NCBI RefSeq assembly: GCF_001310275.1
Contig: NZ_LGYZ01000129.1
Coordinates: 62,001-126,000, forward strand
Origin: Nocardia arizonensis
GTDB lineage: Bacteria; Actinomycetota; Actinomycetes; Mycobacteriales; Mycobacteriaceae
Direction of reading: 5' to 3'
DNA length: 64,000 bases
The notes under the pieces are model-generated. The model ran no database searches and was not told where the DNA came from. It saw nothing but the letters and a program-made list of their open reading frames with translations. The position numbers and the translations under genes are program-made. Positions 35,675-44,456 of this stretch are shown here, piece by piece. Within the stretch, counting starts at the first letter, position 1. Each line of letters starts with the position of its first letter.

Positions 35675-35693
35675 GTAGGGTTGCCTAACCTAT
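35675..35693. promoter_or_regulatory. IdeR/DtxR iron box
   Basis: GTAGGGTTGCCTAACCTAT matches the 19-bp consensus TTAGGTTAGGCTAACCTAA at 14 positions. It lies 47 bp before the salicyl-AMP ligase start, consistent with iron repression of siderophore synthesis. Confidence 0.82.
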
Positions 35694-35739
35694 ATTGATA
35701 TCCACATCCGCGTTCGCGCGAAACCCTGTGAGGCAGATC

Positions 35740-37356
35740 GTGACTTCCCCCGCCACCGCGTCCACCGGCCACCGCGACGGCTACGTGCCCTTCCCCGCCG
35801 AGGCGGCCGAGTCCTACCGCGCCGCCGGGTACTGGACCGGTCGTCCGCTCGGCGAGCTGTTGCGGGAAACGGCACGGCGCACCCCCGACCGGCCCGCCCT
35901 TCTCGACACCGGCCGGACCTACGCCGAACTCGACGCCGACGCCGACGCGATGGCACACGGAATGCTCGCGCTCGGCATCGCGCCGGGCGACCGGGTCGTG
36001 GTGCAGTTGCCCAACGGGCCGGAATTCCCGGCGGTGCTGTTCGGACTGCTGCGCGCGGGCATCATCCCGGTCCTGACCCTGCCCGCCCATCGCCGCGCCG
36101 AGATCGAACACCTCGCCGCGCTGTCGGAGGCGGTCGCCTACGTAATCGCCGATCGCCAGGGCGATTTCGACTACCGCGAACTCGCCTCGACCGTCCGGGA
36201 CACGGTGGCGAGCCTGCGGCACGTGCTGGTGGTCGGCGACGCGGGCGAGCACACCGAACTCGGATCGGTGCCGCGGGCGGGCGGCGAACCGCTGCCCGCG
36301 ATCGACGCGAGCGATATCGCGCTCATGCTGGTCTCCGGCGGCACCACCGGCCTGCCCAAACTCATCGCCCGCACCCACGACGACTACGTCTACAACGCCA
36401 CCGAGAGCGCGCGGATCTGCGAACTCACCGCCGACGACGTCTATCTCGCGACACTGCCCGTTGCACACAACTTCCCGCTGGCCTGCCCCGGCATCCTCGG
36501 CACGGTCGCCGTCGGCGGCGCGCTGAGCTTCGTCTCCGATCCGAGCCCGGACAGCGCCTTCGCCGCGATCGAACGACACCGCGTGAGCGTCACCGCCGTG
36601 GTGCCGCCGCTGGCCCAGCTGTGGAGCGCCGCGGTGGAATGGGAGGAAGCCGATCTCTCGTCGCTGCGGCTGCTCCAGGTGGGCGGCGCGAAACTGGCCG
36701 AGGTCAACGCCCGCGAGATCGAGCCCGCGCTCGGCGCGAGATTGCAGCAGGTCTTCGGCATGGCCGAGGGACTGCTGAACTACACCCGGCTCGACGACTC
36801 GGCCGATCTGGTGTGCGCCACCCAGGGCAGGCCGCTCTCGCCCGCCGACGAGGTGCGGGTGGTCGACGCCGACGGCGACGACGTCGCGCCGGGCGAGGAG
36901 GGCGAACTGCTCACCCGGGGGCCGTACACCATCCGCGGGTACTACCGTGCGCCCGAACACAATGCCCGCGCGTTCACCGCCGACGGCTATTACCGCAGCG
37001 GCGATCTGGTGCGCCGACTGCCATCCGGCCACCTGGTGGTCTCCGGGCGCATCAAGGACGTCGTCAACCGCGGCGGCGAGAACGTCTCCTGCGACGAACT
37101 CGAGGAACATCTGCTGGCCCACCCCGCGATCCGGCACGCCGCCGCCGTGGGACTGCCCGATCCGGCACTGGGCGAGAAGGTCTGCGCGGTCCTGGTCGTG
37201 GACGGCGAGATGCCGAGCCTGGCCGCGATCAGGACCTTCCTCGCGGGCCGCGGTCTTGCCACCTACAAACTGCCGGATCTGCTGCGGCAGGCCGATCGGC
37301 TGCCGGTGACCGCGGTGGGCAAGATCGACAAGAAGGCCCTGCGCGCCGGTGGCTGA
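35740..37356 (+). CDS. nbtT: Salicyl-AMP ligase for mycobactin-type siderophore
   Basis: A 538-aa stand-alone adenylation enzyme of the DhbE/MbtA type that activates salicylate and loads the siderophore synthetase. Motifs: LMLVSGGTTGLPKLIARTH (ATP loop), PVAHNFPLACPG, QVFGMAEGLLNYTRLDD, YYRSGDLVRRLPSGHLVVSGR, and the C-terminal lysine in PVTAVGKIDKKALR. An IdeR box lies immediately upstream. The GTG at 35740 starts right after it; an in-frame TTG at 35695 would begin almost inside the box. In N. farcinica the equivalents are named nbtS and nbtT; the symbol is by analogy. It converges on the salicylate synthase. Confidence 0.88.
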   Translation: MTSPATASTGHRDGYVPFPAEAAESYRAAGYWTGRPLGELLRETARRTPDRPALLDTGRTYAELDADADAMAHGMLALGIAPGDRVVVQLPNGPEFPAVLFGLLRAGIIPVLTLPAHRRAEIEHLAALSEAVAYVIADRQGDFDYRELASTVRDTVASLRHVLVVGDAGEHTELGSVPRAGGEPLPAIDASDIALMLVSGGTTGLPKLIARTHDDYVYNATESARICELTADDVYLATLPVAHNFPLACPGILGTVAVGGALSFVSDPSPDSAFAAIERHRVSVTAVVPPLAQLWSAAVEWEEADLSSLRLLQVGGAKLAEVNAREIEPALGARLQQVFGMAEGLLNYTRLDDSADLVCATQGRPLSPADEVRVVDADGDDVAPGEEGELLTRGPYTIRGYYRAPEHNARAFTADGYYRSGDLVRRLPSGHLVVSGRIKDVVNRGGENVSCDELEEHLLAHPAIRHAAAVGLPDPALGEKVCAVLVVDGEMPSLAAIRTFLAGRGLATYKLPDLLRQADRLPVTAVGKIDKKALRAGG

Positions 37357-37365
37357 ACGCGCGCG

Positions 37366-37390
37366 GGCCGGGTGGCGCGCACGCCCGGCC
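37366..37390. terminator. Possible bidirectional terminator
   Basis: GGCCGGG at 37366-37372 pairs with CCCGGCC at 37384-37390 around an 11-nt loop, in the 45-bp gap between two convergent genes. It lacks a U-tract. Confidence 0.4.
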
Positions 37391-37401
37391 GGTCGCGGCG
37401 G

Positions 37402-38715
37402 TCACGCCTTGACCACGTACGGCGCGACGCTGCCCAGTTTCTCGCAGGTCTCCTCGAATTCCCTTTCCGGGCGGGACTGTCCGACGATGCCCGCGCCCGC
37501 GCGCAGCCACGCTCCCTCGGCGCTCTGGTAGACCGCGCGAAGCACCAGTGTTGCCTCGAGCGCGCCGGTCGGCGAAACGGTCACCACCGCACCGGAATAC
37601 AGGCCGCGGCAGTCGCCATCGAGCCGGAACACCGAATCGACGCCCTCTCGTTTGGGAATTCCCGATGCGGTCACCGACGGGAACAGCACCTCGAGCGCGT
37701 CCCAGCTCGATCGGCCCGCGGCGAGTCGGCCGCGCACCGTCGAGGCGAGATGCTGGACGCTGCCGCGTTCGCGCACCGCCATGAAATCCGAGACCGCGGG
37801 GGTGCCGGGATCGGCGACAGCGGAGATCTCGGCGAAGGAGGTCCGCACCGAGATCGCGTGCTCGACGATCTCTTTGGGGTCGCTCATCAGCTCCGCGCGC
37901 GCGGCCAGGTCGATATCGGCGCCGAGACCGAAGGCGCGCGTGCCGGCCAGCGGTTCGGTGGTCACGACCCGCTCGTCGTCCACCGACGCCACCAGCTCCG
38001 GACTGAAGCCCGCGGCTTCCAATCCGCCCAGGCGCAGCAGGAACGATCGCGCCGGGGTGTTGTTCGCGCGGCCGAGCCGGTAGGTGGCCGGTACGTCGAC
38101 CGCGAAGGGCAGTCGCACCTTCCTGGACAGGATGACCTTTTGATATCCGCCCGATCTGATCTCCTCGACCGCGGTGGCGACGCGGTCGAGGTAACCGGTG
38201 GGATCGGTGCGGATATCGATCGGATGCGGTCGCGGCAGCGGGGTGTCCTGCGCGGTCGCGATCAGTTCGCGGATCTCCGCGAGTTCCGCCGGGTTCGCCC
38301 CGGAGACGCCGAGGCCGTTCGCGCCGACACGCACCTCGATCCGCGGGATCATCAGATGGGCCAGTGGCGCACGGGGATCGAGGTGCCGAGTCGCGTCAAG
38401 CGCCCACGCGCAGAACTCGAATCCGATCCAGCCGTATGCCGTGCGGCCGTCCACCGGCAGGCCGCCCAGCGCCTCGTCGAGTACGGCGGCCGGTGTCCCA
38501 TCCCACGCGGTGGCGGTGGCATGTCCCTCCCAGGTCACCCGCAACTGTTGTACGTCGAGTTCGACAGCGCCGATGGGATCGGCGGCGAACACCCATTCCC
38601 CCGGACGCTCGTATACGACGTACTCGCCGAACCGATCCGCCGCTGCCAGCCGGGACATGGCTGCCGCCGGATCGGTCACATACTCCGCGCGCGAGCGCTC
38701 GTCCGTGGTCGACAA
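37402..38715 (-). CDS. nbtS: Salicylate synthase (MbtI/Irp9 type)
   Basis: A 437-aa chorismate-utilising enzyme producing salicylate for the nocobactin/mycobactin siderophore. The chorismate-binding domain occupies the C-terminal two-thirds, with EEIRSGGYQKVILSRKV, GFSPELVASV, TEPLAGTRAFG, DPKEIVEHAISVRTSF, VRGRLAAG, FPSVTASGIPK and GLYSGAVV. Length matches MbtI. The start is a TTG at 38715 backed by GGAGG 5 bp upstream. Two IdeR-like boxes lie upstream, and the salicyl-AMP ligase lies convergent 45 bp away. Confidence 0.9.
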   Translation of the reverse strand: MSTTDERSRAEYVTDPAAAMSRLAAADRFGEYVVYERPGEWVFAADPIGAVELDVQQLRVTWEGHATATAWDGTPAAVLDEALGGLPVDGRTAYGWIGFEFCAWALDATRHLDPRAPLAHLMIPRIEVRVGANGLGVSGANPAELAEIRELIATAQDTPLPRPHPIDIRTDPTGYLDRVATAVEEIRSGGYQKVILSRKVRLPFAVDVPATYRLGRANNTPARSFLLRLGGLEAAGFSPELVASVDDERVVTTEPLAGTRAFGLGADIDLAARAELMSDPKEIVEHAISVRTSFAEISAVADPGTPAVSDFMAVRERGSVQHLASTVRGRLAAGRSSWDALEVLFPSVTASGIPKREGVDSVFRLDGDCRGLYSGAVVTVSPTGALEATLVLRAVYQSAEGAWLRAGAGIVGQSRPEREFEETCEKLGSVAPYVVKA

Positions 38716-38724
38716 CGATCCTCC

Positions 38725-38743
38725 AAAGGTAATGCTGACCTGA
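38725..38743. promoter_or_regulatory. IdeR/DtxR-like box, proximal
   Basis: AAAGGTAATGCTGACCTGA matches the 19-bp IdeR consensus at 13 positions, 10 bp before the salicylate synthase TTG and overlapping its ribosome-binding site region. It forms a pair with the box at 38753-38771. Confidence 0.65.
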
Positions 38744-38752
38744 CTCGGAAAG

Positions 38753-38771
38753 TAAGGTTAGCATTACCTTC
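38753..38771. promoter_or_regulatory. IdeR/DtxR-like box, distal
   Basis: TAAGGTTAGCATTACCTTC matches the consensus at 13 positions and lies 28 bp (centre to centre) from the proximal box. It is in the divergent gap shared with plsB. Confidence 0.75.
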
Positions 38772-38939
38772 GCCGCTGGCGCGGTCCCGTCATGCACCCG
38801 GTCAGCACGCGGTTTCCGCCGCGTGCCCGTGATTCACCGGTCGCGTTCACACACCGGATCAACTCCGCCCTTCGGAGTTCCTGCGCAATCGGCCGCGGAG
38901 AGATTGAATAGAAAGATCGCCTGTTTGCGGAGGAACGCC

Positions 38940-41399
38940 ATGATCGAAGACTCTGGGGAAGCGCCCGCGGCGGCTCCGCGAACGGCACCGCCGGATTCGA
39001 TGGTGGCACTGGTAGACGCGACCTCGCCGGTGGAGCGCGAACTCGTCGGGGCCTGGCTCGCCGACGGCGGCCTCACCCGCGAATTCGGCCGCGACATCCC
39101 GGTCACCCAGATCGACCTCGACGCCGACGCCATCGCCGAGCGGCTGGTGCGCCGCAGCGACGATCCGCTGGTTGTCCCGGTCCGCGTGCTGTGGCTGCCG
39201 CCGGAACGCGACGGCGTCCGCCGAATCACCTTCGCCGACCTGGCCCTGCTCACCAATCCGCGCAAACCCAACCGCTTCGCCCAGCGCCGACTCGTGCGCC
39301 GCTCGCCGGATCGCACCGTCGTCCTCACCGGTGCGCCCGCGCTGCTCAGCGAACTGCGCCGCAACAATCCCGAGGCATCTGCCATGCTGACCGCGGGTTC
39401 GGCCGACCCGTTCGCCCGCGCCATCGTGCGCGCCGCCGTCTTCACCCTCGAACGCGCCGAGCGCACCATCATCGGCGACCGCTACAAGGTGCCGCGACTC
39501 GTCGCCGAGGAGATCCTCGACAATACGGAATTCCTGCGCAAGCTCGAACTCATCGCCGACCGGATCGGCGCGGACTCCCAGGAGGTGTACCGGCGCGCGG
39601 AGAAATGCCTCAACGAACTCGTCGCAGCCCAGAGCCGCCTGGTCTCGGACCTGTTCACCCAGGCGATGCGCCCGGTGCACGCCTCGACCTGGCGGGTCGA
39701 CATCGAGGAACACGGACTCGACGCGCTGCGCAAGCTGAACCGACGCTATCCGCTGGTCTTCCTGCCCTCGCACCGCTCCTACGTCGACGCCTTCGTCCTC
39801 GGGGATGTGCTGGCCCGCAACGACTTCCCGCCCAATCACGTCATCGGCGGCGCGAATCTCAACTTCTGGCCGATGGGGCCCATCGCCCGCCGCACCGGCA
39901 CGGTCTTCATCCGCCGCAGCTTCGGCGAGGACGAGGTGTACAAGGCGGTGGTCGAGGAGTACTTCGCCTACCTGCTGGCCAAACGGTTCAACCTGGAGTG
40001 GTACTTCGAGGGCGGACGCACCCGCACCGGCAAACTGCGCCCGCCGCGCTACGGGCTGCTCAACTATCTGGCCGCGGCGGTGCGCGGCAACAGGGTCGAC
40101 GACGTGATGCTGGTGCCGGTCTCCATCACCTACGAACGGCTCAACGAACTCGGCGCCATCGCGAACGAACAGGTCGGCGGCGCGAAGAAGTCGGAAGGCC
40201 TGGCATGGATGGCGCGATACGTGCGCAGCCAACAGCATTCGGCCGGACATGTCTACGTGCGATTCGGCGCACCGCTGTCGGCGCGCGAACGGCTGGCCGC
40301 GCACGGCGATCCCATGTCCCAGGCCCCGGTCACCATCCCGCTGCACCGCACCGACGCGGCGCGGGTCGAGGCCGTGGCGACCTCGACCGACCACGAAACC
40401 TCCGACCTCGAGCGCAAGGCCGTACAGCGGTTGGCCTTCGAGATCGCCGTGCGCATCAACGAGGTCACCCCCATCACCGTCAACGCACTGGCCACCCTCG
40501 CCCTGCTCGGGGTGCATTCCCGCGCGCTCACCCTCGGCGAGGTGCGCGCGCTGCTCGCGCCGGTGCTCGGCTATATCGACAAGCGCGGATTGCCGAGCGG
40601 CGAACTGGCCGCGCTGCGCGACGAGCAGAGTCTGGCGGTGGTGCTCGAACATCTGTCGCTGGCCAAGGTGGTCACGGTGTACCGCGGTGGCCTGGAACCG
40701 GTGTATTCCATCGAGAGCGGCGCGCATCTGGAGGCGGCCTTCTACCGCAACAGCGCGGTGCACTGGTTCGTCAACCGGGCCATCCTCGAACTGTCCATCC
40801 TGGCCGCGGTCGAGGCGCCCGGCGTCGATCAGCTCAGCGCGGGCTGGGAGGAGGCCTATCGGCTGCGCGATCTGCTGAAATTCGAGTTCTTCTTCCCCGA
40901 CCGCGCCGAATTCGCCGAACAGATGACCGCGGAGATGCTGCTCGTCGATCCCGACTGGCACAGTCATACCCGCCGGGACACCTTCGGCACCGACATACTC
41001 GAGAAGTTGACCGCGTCGGGATTCATGATGGCCCACCGGGTCCTGCGCTCGTTCGTGGACGCCCAACTCGTGGTGGCCGAACGGCTCGCCGCCCGCGATC
41101 CCTCGGTCGAGGTGGACCGCAAACAGTTCATCGCCGAATGCGTGGCCGTCGGCAGGCAGATGCTGCTGCAACAGCGGTTGCACAGTCCGGAATCGGTGTC
41201 GACCGAATTGTTCACCAGCGCACTGAAACTCGCGGGCAACTACGGCCTGCTCGAACCGGCCGATTCCGCCTCCGCCGAGGCCAGGGCCGAATCCATCCGG
41301 CGCAGAGAGGATTTCGCCGATCAGTTGCGCGTCCTCGGCGCGCTGATCTCCCGCGCCGCCGCCCTTGACCCGTCGAATCGACCGGAGCAGCGGCTATGA
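38940..41399 (+). CDS. plsB: Glycerol-3-phosphate 1-O-acyltransferase PlsB
   Basis: An 819-aa membrane-associated acyltransferase that starts phospholipid and triacylglycerol synthesis by acylating glycerol-3-phosphate. The four GPAT motifs are present: LPSHRSYVDAFVLG (HX4D), GGANLNFWPMGPIARRTGTVFIRRSF, FEGGRTRTGKLRPPRYG, and VPVSITYER. Size agrees with PlsB2 (Rv2482c). The ATG at 38940 follows GCGGAGG. Its last 4 bases overlap plsC (ATGA), so the two are translationally coupled, as in the mycobacterial plsB2-plsC pair. It is divergent from the iron-regulated salicylate synthase. Confidence 0.94.
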   Translation: MIEDSGEAPAAAPRTAPPDSMVALVDATSPVERELVGAWLADGGLTREFGRDIPVTQIDLDADAIAERLVRRSDDPLVVPVRVLWLPPERDGVRRITFADLALLTNPRKPNRFAQRRLVRRSPDRTVVLTGAPALLSELRRNNPEASAMLTAGSADPFARAIVRAAVFTLERAERTIIGDRYKVPRLVAEEILDNTEFLRKLELIADRIGADSQEVYRRAEKCLNELVAAQSRLVSDLFTQAMRPVHASTWRVDIEEHGLDALRKLNRRYPLVFLPSHRSYVDAFVLGDVLARNDFPPNHVIGGANLNFWPMGPIARRTGTVFIRRSFGEDEVYKAVVEEYFAYLLAKRFNLEWYFEGGRTRTGKLRPPRYGLLNYLAAAVRGNRVDDVMLVPVSITYERLNELGAIANEQVGGAKKSEGLAWMARYVRSQQHSAGHVYVRFGAPLSARERLAAHGDPMSQAPVTIPLHRTDAARVEAVATSTDHETSDLERKAVQRLAFEIAVRINEVTPITVNALATLALLGVHSRALTLGEVRALLAPVLGYIDKRGLPSGELAALRDEQSLAVVLEHLSLAKVVTVYRGGLEPVYSIESGAHLEAAFYRNSAVHWFVNRAILELSILAAVEAPGVDQLSAGWEEAYRLRDLLKFEFFFPDRAEFAEQMTAEMLLVDPDWHSHTRRDTFGTDILEKLTASGFMMAHRVLRSFVDAQLVVAERLAARDPSVEVDRKQFIAECVAVGRQMLLQQRLHSPESVSTELFTSALKLAGNYGLLEPADSASAEARAESIRRREDFADQLRVLGALISRAAALDPSNRPEQRL

Positions 41400-42850
41400 C
41401 CGGCGGGCGCGGCGCGCCCGGCGACCTCCCGGCCATGCTCGCGGCGATCCGCACCGGGCCGCAGGGGCCGCGCGTGGCCGCCTTCTTCGACTTCGCGGGC
41501 GCGGTGGTGGACGGATACGCGGGTTCGCGGCGCTATCGGCGGCGCGGCTCCGACGACGCCCGCACCGTGCTGCGCGACGGCATCCGCGGCAATCTAACCG
41601 ATGGCGAGTACAGCCGGTTCCTCCAGCACGCCTCGCACGCGCTGGGCGGACGCACCGAGGCCGATCTCGACGCGCTCGGCGCGAACCTGTTCCGCCGCAC
41701 CATCTACGGTCGGGTGTATCCCGAGGCGTGGCGGTTGATCTCCACCCACCGCGCCGCCGGTCACACCGTGGTCCTGACCAGTCCGCTCACCCGCTTCCAG
41801 GTTCGACCCGCGGCCGAGGCGCTCGGCGTCGGCCACGTGCTGTGCACCACGATGGCGACCGAGGACGGCGTGCTGACCGGTCACGTCGAAGGCAAGACCC
41901 GCTGGCGCAGCGGCATGGTCGACGCCGTCCGCGCCTTCGCCGCCGAACACGACGTCGATCTCGACAACAGTTACGCCTACGCCGACGCGGACGCCGATCT
42001 GCCGCTGCTCGGCGCGGTCGGCCATCCCGTCGCGGTCGGCCCGACGCGCGCACTCGAGGTCGCCGCCGCCGAACACGACTGGCCCGTGCTGACTTTCCGC
42101 CCACGCCGCACCCCCGGCATCGGCGATATCGCGCGCACCGTCCTTGCCTTCGCCGCCCTGCTCGCGGGCGCGGTCGCGGGCGTGCTGTCCAAGGTCCACA
42201 CCCGACGGCGGCGCGATATGGCCGACGCGCTGATGGACCGCGGCGCGAGCGCCACCCTGCGGGTGCTCGGCGTGCGACTGCGCGTGGTCGGCGGGGCCAA
42301 TGCCCGAAGTCCGCGGCCCGCGGTATTCCTGTTCAACCACCAGAGCCAATTCGACGTGATCATCGTCCCGAAGGTGCTCGGCGGCGGCGTGACCGGAATC
42401 GGCAAGAAGGAACTGACCCGCAACCCGGTCTTCGGCCCGCTCATGCGCTTCGTCGGCGTCACCTTCATCGACCGCGCCCACACCGCGACCGCGAAGGCCC
42501 AATTGGCCCCGGTGATAGGGACACTGCGCGGCGGACTGTCCATCGCGATGGCACCCGAGGGCACCCGCTCCTACACCCCCGAGGTCGGCCCTTTCAAGAA
42601 GGGCGCCTTCCACATCGCCCACCAGGCGGGCGTACCGGTGATCCCGGTGGTGATCCGCAACGCGGGCGAGATCTCCTGGCGGAATTCCATGGTCGCGCGG
42701 CGCGGCACCGTGGACGTGGCGATTCTCGACCCCATCGACGTCTCCGCCTGGGATCCGGCGGCGATGGACGCCGAGGTGGAGGAGGTCCGGCAGCGGTATC
42801 TGCGTACCCTGCTCGACTGGCCGTCCACAGCGGAGCGGTCCACGCCTTGA
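41396..42850 (+). CDS. plsC: HAD-PlsC bifunctional acyltransferase
   Basis: A 484-aa fusion: an N-terminal HAD/SerB-like domain (about 25-215) and a C-terminal 1-acylglycerol-3-phosphate acyltransferase (about 255-450) that makes phosphatidic acid. PlsC motifs: NHQSQFDVIIV (HX4D), FIDRAHTA, and MAPEGTRSYTPEVGPFKKG. The HAD motif I, normally DxDGT-like, reads FFDFAGAVVDG here, so the second aspartate is an alanine and phosphatase activity is doubtful; motifs TSPLTRFQ and YADADADLPLL remain. It overlaps plsB by 4 bp. Confidence 0.92.
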   Translation: MTGGRGAPGDLPAMLAAIRTGPQGPRVAAFFDFAGAVVDGYAGSRRYRRRGSDDARTVLRDGIRGNLTDGEYSRFLQHASHALGGRTEADLDALGANLFRRTIYGRVYPEAWRLISTHRAAGHTVVLTSPLTRFQVRPAAEALGVGHVLCTTMATEDGVLTGHVEGKTRWRSGMVDAVRAFAAEHDVDLDNSYAYADADADLPLLGAVGHPVAVGPTRALEVAAAEHDWPVLTFRPRRTPGIGDIARTVLAFAALLAGAVAGVLSKVHTRRRRDMADALMDRGASATLRVLGVRLRVVGGANARSPRPAVFLFNHQSQFDVIIVPKVLGGGVTGIGKKELTRNPVFGPLMRFVGVTFIDRAHTATAKAQLAPVIGTLRGGLSIAMAPEGTRSYTPEVGPFKKGAFHIAHQAGVPVIPVVIRNAGEISWRNSMVARRGTVDVAILDPIDVSAWDPAAMDAEVEEVRQRYLRTLLDWPSTAERSTP

Positions 42851-42919
42851 CATCAATATAAGTTGAGGTTCGAGGATGGTCTCACACCGGATTCACAGCC
42901 GACTCGCAGGAGAAGCCCC

Positions 42920-43357
42920 ATGGCCGATGTGACGACCACCGCCCCATCCCTTCCCGTTCCGTCCCTCAACCGCCTCGTCGCCGTCGTCGGCGCCGTCCTC
43001 GCCGCCCTCGCGGTCAATTCGATCATCTGGCTGATCGGCATGGCGGCGGGCGGCGAATTCGTCACCGTCGACAACGGCACCGAGATGAAGGTCGCCCCCG
43101 GCGGCGTGGTCGTCATGTCGACCGTGCCGTTGCTCATCGGCCTCGGCGCCGCCGCGCTGATCTCCTACCGCTGGGTGGGCGTGCTGCGGGTGGCCGCCGT
43201 GATCGGCTCGCTGCTGACGCTCGGCACGATCGCGATGACCATCGAGGCAACCTTCGACACCGCCTCCACGATCGCGCTCTCGCTCATGCACGTCGCGCTG
43301 GTGCCGGTCCTGGTGTTCGCCACCGAGGGGCTGCGCAACCGACTGGTCGCGGACTGA
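42920..43357 (+). CDS. DUF6069 family membrane protein
   Basis: A 145-aa protein with four transmembrane helices: LVAVVGAVLAALAVNSIIWL, VVVMSTVPLLIGLGAAALISY, LRVAAVIGSLLTLGTIAMTI and IALSLMHVALVPVLVFA. The pattern and the loop FVTVDNGTEMKVAPGG match the DUF6069 family. The ATG at 42920 follows AGGAG. Function unknown. A terminator follows, shared with the convergent ppm1. Confidence 0.82.
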   Translation: MADVTTTAPSLPVPSLNRLVAVVGAVLAALAVNSIIWLIGMAAGGEFVTVDNGTEMKVAPGGVVVMSTVPLLIGLGAAALISYRWVGVLRVAAVIGSLLTLGTIAMTIEATFDTASTIALSLMHVALVPVLVFATEGLRNRLVAD

Positions 43358-43372
43358 CCGGTGCTCGAGGAA

Positions 43373-43401
43373 CGGCCCCGCGGCCCGTGGTCGCGGGGCC
43401 G
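43373..43401. terminator. Bidirectional terminator
   Basis: CGGCCCCGCG (43373-43382) pairs perfectly with CGCGGGGCCG (43392-43401) around a 9-nt loop, between convergent genes. Confidence 0.72.
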
Positions 43402-43426
43402 CGGCGCGTCCGGGAGCGGGTCAGGG

Positions 43427-44146
43427 TCAGACGGCGCGGCCGAGCAGCAGCTTCCACGGCATGAGCGCCGATTCCAGCTGCACCTTGAGGCTCATCTTGG
43501 ACGCGCCGAGGGTGCGCTCCTCGAATCGGATCGGCACCTCCGCGATCACGATGCCCTTCTTGACCGTGCGGTAGTTCATCTCGACCTGGAAGGAATAGCC
43601 GTTGCTGCGGATCGAGGCCACGTCGATGGTCCGCAGCGTCTGCGCCTTCCACGCCTTGAATCCGGCCGTCGCGTCCTTGACGCCGAGGCGCAGGATCAGG
43701 TTGACGTAGAAGTTGGCCCACGCCGAGAGCGCCTTGCGGTACCACTTCCATTCCGCGGCAGTCGAACCGCCCGGAATGTAGCGCGAGCCGAGCACCACGC
43801 CCGCGTCGGAGGTCCGCAATTTCTCCAGCATGGCCGGGATCACCTCGGCCGGATGCGAGAGGTCGGCGTCCATCTGGATGACCACGTCGGCACCCTCGTC
43901 CAGCGCGCGGGTGATACCCGCCACATAGGCGCGGCCGAGGCCGTCCTTCTCGGTGCGGTGCAGTACCCCCACCACATTCGGCAGCTCCGCCGCCAGCTTG
44001 TCGGCGATCTCGCCCGTGCCGTCCGGCGAATTGTCGTCGACGACGAGAACGTGCAGGTCGGACACCGGCAGCGCCGTCAGCCGCTCCACCGCAACCGGCA
44101 GATTCTCCCGCTCGTTGTAGGTCGGCACAACAACGGTAACCCTCAA
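43427..44146 (-). CDS. ppm1: Polyprenol monophosphomannose synthase Ppm1
   Basis: A 239-aa GT2-family glycosyltransferase that moves mannose from GDP-mannose to polyprenyl phosphate, the donor for lipomannan and glycoprotein mannosylation. Motifs: VVVPTYNERENLP, VVDDNSPDGTGE, the metal-binding MDADLSHP, and GSRYIPGGS. No membrane helices or apolipoprotein N-acyltransferase domain are attached, unlike the fused M. tuberculosis protein. The start is a TTG at 44146 with GGGAGG upstream; the longer frame lacks support. Neighbour of the Rv2049c-like small gene, as in mycobacteria. Confidence 0.9.
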   Translation of the reverse strand: MRVTVVVPTYNERENLPVAVERLTALPVSDLHVLVVDDNSPDGTGEIADKLAAELPNVVGVLHRTEKDGLGRAYVAGITRALDEGADVVIQMDADLSHPAEVIPAMLEKLRTSDAGVVLGSRYIPGGSTAAEWKWYRKALSAWANFYVNLILRLGVKDATAGFKAWKAQTLRTIDVASIRSNGYSFQVEMNYRTVKKGIVIAEVPIRFEERTLGASKMSLKVQLESALMPWKLLLGRAV

Positions 44147-44273
44147 GGGTCGCCCTCCCTGCTCACCAGGTCCAGCCCGCAGCCCACGCCGGACCGCCGA
44201 GCATGTCGGTTGATTTCCGAGCAACCCTAGTGGATGGACCTGACGAGCACCTGAGGGGTCTTACGGAGTGTGG

Positions 44274-44456
44274 TCATTCCCCATCGCGCCAGGACCGGTC
44301 ACTGGCATCCTCGCGCTCGTTGCGGGCCCGCGCGATCTCGAGCGCCCGCTCCGCCGTCGCCTGGTCGGGATAGGGCCCCATCCGGTCGCCGAACCAGCAT
44401 TGCCGCCCCAGTTCGGCCCGCTGGTGCTTCAAGCAGTAGTACCACTTTTCCGCCAT
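44274..44456 (-). CDS. Small conserved protein, Rv2049c-like
   Basis: A 60-aa protein, starting MAEKWYYCLKHQRAELGRQC and continuing through a short helical region YPDQATAERALEIARARNE, a SPOR-like arrangement. It is a familiar neighbour of ppm1 in mycobacteria (Rv2049c). Two cysteines and several tryptophans in the first half suggest a compact fold. Function unknown. Confidence 0.8.
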   Translation of the reverse strand: MAEKWYYCLKHQRAELGRQCWFGDRMGPYPDQATAERALEIARARNEREDASDRSWRDGE

